Shown here: positions 27,432-34,351 of the stretch, piece after piece | Layout: each line of letters opens with the position of its first letter | Numbering within the stretch: position 1 is the first letter of the stretch | Assembly: GCA_004294845.1 (NCBI GenBank) | Contig: SHOH01000014.1 | Location: 1-34,351 of the forward strand | DNA: 34,351 nucleotides | Direction: 5' to 3' | Source of the DNA: Anaerolineaceae bacterium | GTDB taxonomy: Bacteria > Bacillota > Clostridia > Lachnospirales > Lachnospiraceae | Notes under the pieces: generated by a model | Told to the model about the DNA's origin: nothing | Databases searched by the model: none | Seen by the model: only the letters and a program-made list of their open reading frames with translations | Made by a program: the position numbers and the translations under genes

Positions 27432-28340
27432 ATGAGAATATTGAATTTTGGATCACTGAATATTGATTTTGTATACGATGTTAATCATTTTGTAAGAGGG
27501 GGAGAGACCCTTTCATCAATGAAACTTGAGAAATTCTGTGGTGGCAAAGGACTGAATCAATCCTTAGCATTGGCAAGAGCCGGTGCGAATGTTTATCATG
27601 CGGGCTGTGTGGGTGCGGATGGTGAAATGTTAATCGACACTCTGAAAAATGGCGGTGTGAATTGTAACTTAATTGAAACAATAAATGAGGTTTCCGGGCA
27701 TGCCATCATTCAGGTGGATAAAAACGGTGAGAACTGTATCCTTCTTTATGGTGGTGCTAACAATAGTATCACTGTAGAGCAGATTGATAAGGTCTTAGGC
27801 AATTTTGGAAAAGGTGATTATATTCTACTGCAAAACGAGATAAATAATTTGGATATTATAATCGATAGAGCTTCACAGCTTGGCTTAAAAATTGTATTAA
27901 ATCCATCTCCTATTTCTGATAACCTCAAAAAATTACCTTTGAATAAAATCTCTTACTTTTTATTAAATGAAATAGAAGGTAAAGAGTTAACCGATAAAGA
28001 AGATCCGGATGAGATACTTAAAGAACTAAGAAGCAAATATCCGGAAAGTATTATTGTGCTAACCCTAGGCAGTAAAGGTGCTATCTATGATGACGGATCA
28101 AAGCGTTGCTCTCATGGAATATATGATGTGGATGTTGTGGATACCACAGCGGCAGGAGATACCTTTACTGGATATTTTATACATGAAATAACATCAGGAA
28201 CAAAACCAGAGGATGCGCTTGAAATGGCTGCAAAAGCGGCTGCACTGGCTGTATCAAGAATGGGCGCTTCCCCGTCCATACCTATGCGTAAGGAAGTTTT
28301 AGAAGCGCAGCTTAGACTAAAGAACAATGGAAAGGGCTAG
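27432..28340 (+). CDS. Ribokinase-like PfkB-family sugar kinase
   Basis: MRILNFGSLNIDFVYDVNHFVRGGETLSS...GGKGLNQSLALARAGA; 'DTTAAGDTFTGYF'; ATG 27432 preceded by TTGGAGG, so the TTG at 27420 is unlikely. Confidence 0.85.
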   Translation: MRILNFGSLNIDFVYDVNHFVRGGETLSSMKLEKFCGGKGLNQSLALARAGANVYHAGCVGADGEMLIDTLKNGGVNCNLIETINEVSGHAIIQVDKNGENCILLYGGANNSITVEQIDKVLGNFGKGDYILLQNEINNLDIIIDRASQLGLKIVLNPSPISDNLKKLPLNKISYFLLNEIEGKELTDKEDPDEILKELRSKYPESIIVLTLGSKGAIYDDGSKRCSHGIYDVDVVDTTAAGDTFTGYFIHEITSGTKPEDALEMAAKAAALAVSRMGASPSIPMRKEVLEAQLRLKNNGKG

Positions 28341-28343
28341 TAA

Positions 28344-31300
28344 ATGGAAGAGTTTAGAAAGAACGAAGCGGATTTTACAAAAATTCGAGAAAAGCTAGAG
28401 CAAGGTGTATATCATACTGTAGCAGAGCTTTCCATGGAGGCTTACCGTACAAAGGAACCGGTATCCTTTAATGAAAAAAAAAGTGGTCAATATTTCATTC
28501 CCAAGGTAGGAGAAACCTGGGGTGAGTTGTTTGATTGTGCTTGGTTTCATTTTACAGGAAGGGTGCCAGGGGCTGCAGAAGGAGAAAAAACCGTACTTCT
28601 CATTGATTTTTCCGGAGAAGGATTAGTATATGATGCAGACGGTAAGATTCTACAGGGATTAACCAGTTCTACGTCTCGCAATGAATTTCCTCTTGGATTA
28701 TGGGGAAAACGTACTGTTGAGGTATCAGACAGTGCCACAGGACAAGAAGAAATAGATATTTGGGTGGATGCAGGCTGTAATGATATAGAAGGTCAGTACC
28801 GCAATGACGGTAAAGTTAAAGAAGCTGTTATCGCAACCGTAGATACTCTATGTAGAGATTTATTCTATGACTGGGTAGTATGCCAAAGTCTCTATGTGGG
28901 ATTATGTGAAAATAATGACTCTTATGGGGATGAGATATTACCAATATTAAAAGAAGCAGAAGAGATACTTGGTGAACTTACATCTGATTCGATGAAAAAG
29001 GCTAGAGAAATCTTACAAAGAATACTGTCAGTTACTAATGATAATTTTGACATGACTTATTCGTCCATAGGTCATTCACATTTGGATTTATTATTCCTAT
29101 GGCCTCAGAGGGAGACGATTCGTAAGGCTGCCAGAACCTGCTCAACCGTGCTAAAGATGATGAAGCTATATCCTGAGTACAAATTTGGTTGCAGTCAGGC
29201 TCCATTATATATATGGTTAAAGCAGTATTATCCCGAGCTGTATGATCAAATACTTGAGAGAATAAAGGAAGGTCGATGGGAAGTTCAAGGTGCCTTCTGG
29301 GTGGAGTGTGACACGAATATACCCTCCGGTGAGTCATTAGTCAGACAGCTTCTGTATGGCAAGGAATTTTTTAATAAGGAATTTGGACTTGATATGAAGG
29401 TAGGTTTTCTACCTGATGTCTTTGGATATTCGGCAGCTTTACCACAGCTTCTCTGTAAGACTGAAACACCTTATTTTATGACTCAAAAAATGTCATACAA
29501 TGATACAAATAAGTTCCCCAGAACTACATTTTTCTGGCAGGGTATGGACGGAAGTGAGGTCTTGACTCATATGCTTCCTGAGGATAGCTATAATAGTGCT
29601 GCAGTTCCTCAGATGGCAATTTACGGTCAGTATCACAATAAGGATCTGGATCGCTGTAAGGAAGCCTTGATGCTCTATGGACTTGGTGATGGAGGCGGAG
29701 GTCCCGGATATGAACATTTTGAGCGAAAAAGACGTATGAAGAATCTAAAAGGCTGTCCTCCTCACAAAGATGAATTTATAATAGACTTTTTTAATAGGAT
29801 TGAGGCTGATAAGGATAATTACCGAAAATGGGTAGGGGAATTCTATCTTGAGAGGCATCAAGGGACCTACACATCAATTGCTAAAGTTAAGCTTAATAAC
29901 AGACGAGTTGAGCAGAAGCTTCATACCTTTGAATGGCTGTCGGTTCAGGCAGAAATCAAATGTGGACTGCCTTATCCAAAGGAGTGGTTAGAGGACATTT
30001 GGAAAGAAATACTTCTCTATCAATTCCATGATTGTCTTCCAGGCTCATCAATTGCCAGAGTATATCAGGAGGTTAACGAACGATATGATAAGATAACCTT
30101 GGAACTGGATCAAGGTATTGATGACTTATTAGATATACTTTATACATCTATGTCAGACAGCTCTCTTAAAGAGCCTTTGCTTTTATGTAATCCAACCGAC
30201 TTTGACCGTAATGAGCTTATTACTATCGGAAACAAACAGCTAACAGTCTGTATACCTGCCTATGGAATTAGTGCATATGATATGGCTAAGGCGGAGACCT
30301 TCCATGAGATAGAAGGTTCATCTCTTATATTAGAGAATGATAAGATACATGTCGAGTTTACAGACAGAGGAACCATATCTGCTCTTACACATAAAGAAAC
30401 CGGATTTTCCTTGATAAAGGAAGGAAGCGAGGGTAATAGATTATGCCTTTATCCGGATGAGCTTACTCACTGGGATATTAATAAGGACTATCTGGATGCT
30501 CAGCCTGAGCTGGCTAATGCGGTAGCTTTTAATAGTTTTGTTCAAGGAGATATAAAAGGAATTCGTTTTGAATATACCATTGGTGTATCAAGGATAACCC
30601 AGATAATAACATTGCAGAAGAATTCTGCAAGATTGGATTTTGAAACAGAAGTGGATTGGAAAGAAGAGTATCAGATGCTTCGTGTTGATTTTCCGACATC
30701 CATTATAGGTGACAATGCGCAGTGCGAGATACAGTTTGGACATGTAACACGTCCAACCCATACCAATACCAGTTGGGATCAAGCTAAATTTGAGGTATGT
30801 GCCCATAAATGGGTAGATATTTCCGACGGAGGCACCGGTTTGGCTCTTCTAAATGATAGTAAATACGGCTACAGATTATGGAATAACACCTTAGATTTAT
30901 GCCTCCTCAGAAGCCAGAATATTCCGTGTGAGCATGGAGACCTAGGAATCCACAAGTTTACCTATTCTATTTATCCTCATGCTAAGGATGTAGTTAAAGG
31001 ACATGTAGTAAAGGAAGGTTTTATGCTAAATTATCCTTTAATCATAAAACCGATGACAGCTGATAAACAGATTTCAGAAGAAGGATTAACGGAGCAAAGT
31101 CCAGAGCAAATTATATGCTCACAGATAAAATCAAATTGTCCCAATATCATATTAGATACTTGGAAGAAAGCCCAATCAGGTGACGGTTATATTATAAGAT
31201 TGTATGAAGCAGGGGGACAAAGGACAAAAACCAAGATAAGCTTAGGTGAATTTGAGGCAGTAAGTCTATGCAATTTATTGGAAAAGCCCTACATGGATTG

Positions 31301-31379
31301 TAGCGGATCTTCCGTAGAGCTTGAGTTTTGCAGATTTGAAGTGCATACCCTTCTAATCCGTCCAAAACAGAAAGGATAA
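28344..31379 (+). CDS. GH38 alpha-mannosidase
   Basis: 1011 aa, no signal peptide; 'SSIGHSHLDLLFLWPQRETIRKAART', 'GRWEVQGAFWVECDTNIPSGESLVRQLLYGKEFF', 'GFLPDVFGYSAALPQLL'. Confidence 0.9.
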   Translation: MEEFRKNEADFTKIREKLEQGVYHTVAELSMEAYRTKEPVSFNEKKSGQYFIPKVGETWGELFDCAWFHFTGRVPGAAEGEKTVLLIDFSGEGLVYDADGKILQGLTSSTSRNEFPLGLWGKRTVEVSDSATGQEEIDIWVDAGCNDIEGQYRNDGKVKEAVIATVDTLCRDLFYDWVVCQSLYVGLCENNDSYGDEILPILKEAEEILGELTSDSMKKAREILQRILSVTNDNFDMTYSSIGHSHLDLLFLWPQRETIRKAARTCSTVLKMMKLYPEYKFGCSQAPLYIWLKQYYPELYDQILERIKEGRWEVQGAFWVECDTNIPSGESLVRQLLYGKEFFNKEFGLDMKVGFLPDVFGYSAALPQLLCKTETPYFMTQKMSYNDTNKFPRTTFFWQGMDGSEVLTHMLPEDSYNSAAVPQMAIYGQYHNKDLDRCKEALMLYGLGDGGGGPGYEHFERKRRMKNLKGCPPHKDEFIIDFFNRIEADKDNYRKWVGEFYLERHQGTYTSIAKVKLNNRRVEQKLHTFEWLSVQAEIKCGLPYPKEWLEDIWKEILLYQFHDCLPGSSIARVYQEVNERYDKITLELDQGIDDLLDILYTSMSDSSLKEPLLLCNPTDFDRNELITIGNKQLTVCIPAYGISAYDMAKAETFHEIEGSSLILENDKIHVEFTDRGTISALTHKETGFSLIKEGSEGNRLCLYPDELTHWDINKDYLDAQPELANAVAFNSFVQGDIKGIRFEYTIGVSRITQIITLQKNSARLDFETEVDWKEEYQMLRVDFPTSIIGDNAQCEIQFGHVTRPTHTNTSWDQAKFEVCAHKWVDISDGGTGLALLNDSKYGYRLWNNTLDLCLLRSQNIPCEHGDLGIHKFTYSIYPHAKDVVKGHVVKEGFMLNYPLIIKPMTADKQISEEGLTEQSPEQIICSQIKSNCPNIILDTWKKAQSGDGYIIRLYEAGGQRTKTKISLGEFEAVSLCNLLEKPYMDCSGSSVELEFCRFEVHTLLIRPKQKG

Positions 31380-31383
31380 AAAT

Positions 31384-31824
31384 ATGAATATAGCAATAGG
31401 TAATGATCATGTAGCATACGATATGAAATTAAGTATCAAGGAATATTTAGAAAACCTAGGACACACAGTAAGAGATTATGGAACTCATGATACGAATAGA
31501 ACCGATTACCCTATCTATGGTGAAGCAGTGGCGATGGCAGTTGCTGCTAAAGAGGTAGATTGCGGAATCCTAATCTGCGGAACAGGTGTAGGAATTTCAT
31601 TGGCAGCCAACAAGGTGAAGGGTATTCGTGCTGTTGTATGTAGTGAGCCCTATACAGCCAAACTATCCAAGGAACATAACAATACAAATATATTAGCATT
31701 CGGTGCCAGAGTCGTTGGTCTGGATTTAGCAAAAATGATAGTAGAACAGTGGCTTTCAGCTGAGTTTGAAGGTGAAAGACACGCAAAACGTGTAGACATG
31801 ATAATGGATATTGAAAATAAATAA
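31384..31824 (+). CDS. rpiB: RpiB/LacAB-family sugar-phosphate isomerase (ribose-5-phosphate isomerase B-like)
   Basis: MNIAIGNDHVAYDMKLSIKEYL, 'CGILICGTGVGISLAANKVKGIRA', 'KEHNNTNILAFGARVVG'. Confidence 0.88.
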   Translation: MNIAIGNDHVAYDMKLSIKEYLENLGHTVRDYGTHDTNRTDYPIYGEAVAMAVAAKEVDCGILICGTGVGISLAANKVKGIRAVVCSEPYTAKLSKEHNNTNILAFGARVVGLDLAKMIVEQWLSAEFEGERHAKRVDMIMDIENK

Positions 31825-31859
31825 TTGAGTTAAGAAACATGCGATGAAGGAGGAAGATT

Positions 31860-32507
31860 ATGAAACTAAATACTGTATTTGACAGTGCATTTAAAAGATA
31901 TGGTAGGGTTCTTAAGGGTGTTGACTTAACAGAGCTTCTGGATGCACTAAAGAAGACTCCTTGTCCTGAAGAGGTGGAATATGTGGCTTCTGTAAGCGCG
32001 CTTGAAGAAACCTCTACAGCCAAGGAAATCAGAAAGCATTATTTTGGTGGCATGCCGATAGATATTGGCTATTGCAATGGTCATAACTGGACTTTAAATG
32101 GACTCGAATATCATAAGGATTCTGAATTAAATATTGCTGCAACTGATGCAGTCCTTCTCTTAGGAGACCTCAGGGATATTAGTGATGACTTAATCTATGA
32201 TACATCTTTAGTTGAAGCCTTTCATCTGCCTGCAGGTACGGCAGTAGAGCTATATGCTACAACATTGCACTATGCTCCTTGTAGCTATGGAACCAAAGGC
32301 TTTCAGGTGGGAATCGTATTACCTGAGGGAACAAACAGCGATTTAGCTGAGAAGCCTGAGGCAGTTGGAACAAGCAAGTTGCTTTTTGCAACAAACAAAT
32401 GGCTCTTAGCTCACGAGGATGCTCATATTGAAGGAGCCTACATTGGGCTTAAGGGAGATAATATTAAGTTGCCCAAGGAAGGAGATTTCTATAATGAAAC
32501 GTTCTAG
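31860..32507 (+). CDS. DUF4867-like protein
   Basis: 215 aa; 'HYFGGMPIDIGYCNGHNWTLNGLEYHKDSELNIAATDAVLLLG'; directly upstream of and overlapping the lyxose isomerase gene; SD-like AGGAGGAAG. Confidence 0.65.
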   Translation: MKLNTVFDSAFKRYGRVLKGVDLTELLDALKKTPCPEEVEYVASVSALEETSTAKEIRKHYFGGMPIDIGYCNGHNWTLNGLEYHKDSELNIAATDAVLLLGDLRDISDDLIYDTSLVEAFHLPAGTAVELYATTLHYAPCSYGTKGFQVGIVLPEGTNSDLAEKPEAVGTSKLLFATNKWLLAHEDAHIEGAYIGLKGDNIKLPKEGDFYNETF

Positions 32508-33174
32508 AGTCAATCAGATAATCAGAGAAAGCGAAGCTTTCATTAAAGAACAGGGATTTTTACTTCCGCCCTTTGCGGCTTGGACTGTAGAGGATTGGCA
32601 GGAAAAAGGTCATGAATGTGATGAGATCAGAGATAACATGCTGGGATGGGATATTACAGATTTCGGACATGGTGATTTTGATAATATAGGACTTACATTG
32701 ATAACTATTCGTAACGGTAATCAATTAAACCCCAAGTATGATAAAACCTATGCAGAGAAAATACTAATCAGCCGTGAAGGTCAGGTTACTCCCATGCATT
32801 TTCATTGGAATAAGATGGAGGATATTATAAATCGCGGTGGAGGTATTTTGATGATGCAGCTTTATAATTCAACCGAGGATGAGAGACTGGCTGATACGGA
32901 TGTTCACATTGTCAGTGACGGAGTAGCTTTAACTCTAAAGGCCGGTTCGATATTGGAACTTCAACCGGGTTCTAGTATTACCCTTACCAAGGGTATGTAC
33001 CATTCCTTCTGGGCTAAGGAAGGACATGGGTCTGTTATGGTAGGCGAGGTTAGTCAGTGTAATGATGACAACTCAGATAATCGTTTTCTGGATAACGGTG
33101 GTCGTTTCCCTAGGATTGAAGAGGATGAGGAGCCTTACCGTCTCCTATGTAATGAATACCCTGCAGCCAAATAA
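32494..33174 (+). CDS. D-lyxose ketol-isomerase family protein
   Basis: 'MLGWDITDFGHGDFDNIGLTLITIRNG', 'TPMHFHWNKMEDIINRGGGILMMQLYN'; start 32494 (SD AAGGAGAT) preferred over 32419; overlaps the preceding stop by 14 nt. Confidence 0.87.
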   Translation: MKRSRVNQIIRESEAFIKEQGFLLPPFAAWTVEDWQEKGHECDEIRDNMLGWDITDFGHGDFDNIGLTLITIRNGNQLNPKYDKTYAEKILISREGQVTPMHFHWNKMEDIINRGGGILMMQLYNSTEDERLADTDVHIVSDGVALTLKAGSILELQPGSSITLTKGMYHSFWAKEGHGSVMVGEVSQCNDDNSDNRFLDNGGRFPRIEEDEEPYRLLCNEYPAAK

Positions 33175-33224
33175 ATATATTTTTAAAATAAAGATTAAAT
33201 GTAATAGTGAGAGGTGAAGTGTCT

Positions 33225-34346
33225 ATGGAGAGCAAGCTTACAGCTAACAAGAATGAATCTAATCAGGATATATTTTTTAGGGATATATTATATCCCGATA
33301 CCATTGACAGTCATGTTCACCTGTTTCACTGCTCATTAGAGGGTGTTTGGGACCTCATTGATTTTGAGAAGAAGCTCGGTTATAAAGCATTTAATTACTT
33401 AAGCTGTGAATGTATGGATGACCTCGCTCAGAATGCACTGGGTATTTACCTTAAGCTAATAGCACCGGATAATTATGCATATGGAGGTTTACATTACCGT
33501 TACAGCTATGACTTTGCTAAGGAAGCACAGATGCTAATGGAACTTGGTTTTGACGGGATGAAGATGGTAGAGAATAAGCCTACATTAAGAAAGCATCTGA
33601 ATATGGCAACAAATGATCCCAGATATGATGAATTTTATGCATATATGGAGCAAACCAAAGCTCCTATGATTATTCATGTGGCTGATCCGGAGGAATTCTG
33701 GGATGAAAATGTGATACCCGAGTGGGCATTAAGTGCCGGGTATTACTACGGAGACGGATCCTTTGTAAGTAAGGAACAGATATATGAAGAAACCTTATCT
33801 GTACTTGAGAGGTATCCGAAGCTTAGCATAACATTTGCACATTTTTTCTTCTTGTCAGGTGACAGAGACAGGCTTAGTAAGATTTTAGACCGCTATCCAA
33901 GTGTCGGACTTGATATAGTCTCGGGAACAGAGATGTATTTTAATTTTACAAAGGATCCTCTAGGTTGGCGTGATTTCTTCTTAAAATATCAGGACCGAAT
34001 TATATTTGGGACTGATAATATGAATTTGTACGATCCTATGGATATTGATAATGCATTAATCGTAAATCGCTTCGAACATGAATTTATCCGAACAGATAAT
34101 CAAATTCCCGCATGGGATAAGACGATACAGGGAATTGGACTTCCTAATGAGGTTCAAAGAAAGATATTTAAGACGAATTTTCAAAAGCTTGCCGGTGATA
34201 AACCAAAACCTATTAGGTTGGATGCAGCAATGGATTATTTAGATGGTCGTTTGAAAGACGAAAAACTGAATTTAACAAATAGAGAAGTTTATATTATTCA
34301 AAGTGTCTATAATCTATGCAAAGAACACAAAGCAGCAAATATATAG
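33225..34346 (+). CDS. Amidohydrolase-superfamily metal-dependent hydrolase
   Basis: 'TIDSHVHLFH', 'APMIIHVADP', 'SITFAHFFF', 'IIFGTDN' metal-ligand-like motifs; ATG 33225 with GAGGTG SD preferred over GTG 33207. Confidence 0.8.
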   Translation: MESKLTANKNESNQDIFFRDILYPDTIDSHVHLFHCSLEGVWDLIDFEKKLGYKAFNYLSCECMDDLAQNALGIYLKLIAPDNYAYGGLHYRYSYDFAKEAQMLMELGFDGMKMVENKPTLRKHLNMATNDPRYDEFYAYMEQTKAPMIIHVADPEEFWDENVIPEWALSAGYYYGDGSFVSKEQIYEETLSVLERYPKLSITFAHFFFLSGDRDRLSKILDRYPSVGLDIVSGTEMYFNFTKDPLGWRDFFLKYQDRIIFGTDNMNLYDPMDIDNALIVNRFEHEFIRTDNQIPAWDKTIQGIGLPNEVQRKIFKTNFQKLAGDKPKPIRLDAAMDYLDGRLKDEKLNLTNREVYIIQSVYNLCKEHKAANI

Positions 34347-34351
34347 AAACA

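Noticed and set aside
31547-32023. 158-aa minus-strand ORF
   Set aside because: Antisense across rpiB and the DUF4867-like gene start; no SD and no family resemblance.
1-34351. CRISPR arrays, transposases, prophage genes, tRNA/rRNA genes
   Set aside because: No regularly spaced repeats, IS-like inverted repeats with transposase ORFs, phage proteins or recognisable tRNA/rRNA sequence were seen.

Overview
The window is a dense, AT-rich, Firmicutes/Lachnospiraceae-like carbohydrate-utilisation locus. I saw no rRNA, tRNA, CRISPR array or transposase. On the left, two leftward divergent GH13 paralogues lie in tandem: a lipoprotein truncated by the window edge and absent from the ORF track, and a version with no signal peptide. 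Rightward from about 4.1 kb runs a roughly 21 kb collinear block: a giant solute-binding protein (SBP), two permeases, an NHL/TPR membrane protein, a YIP1-like protein, a DUF5696-like protein, two more permeases and a lipoprotein SBP. This is followed by a GHL6/GH42-like hydrolase, a GH106-like hydrolase, an IunH-family hydrolase, GH4 and a PfkB kinase. Next is a separately promoted lipoprotein built from two tandem copies of an unfamiliar ~170-aa domain. The window ends with a second block: ribokinase-like, GH38 alpha-mannosidase, RpiB, DUF4867-like, D-lyxose ketol-isomerase and amidohydrolase. Three promoters with good -35/17 bp/-10 elements each carry a GGGTAAwCGATTAC-like operator near the inferred +1, which suggests one regulon. 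Best candidates for an undescribed system: (i) the dual ABC importer with its NHL-TPR/YIP1/DUF5696 envelope module and no local ATPase, and (ii) the duplicated-domain lipoprotein under the same operator. Family calls come from motif recognition only; no database search was run.
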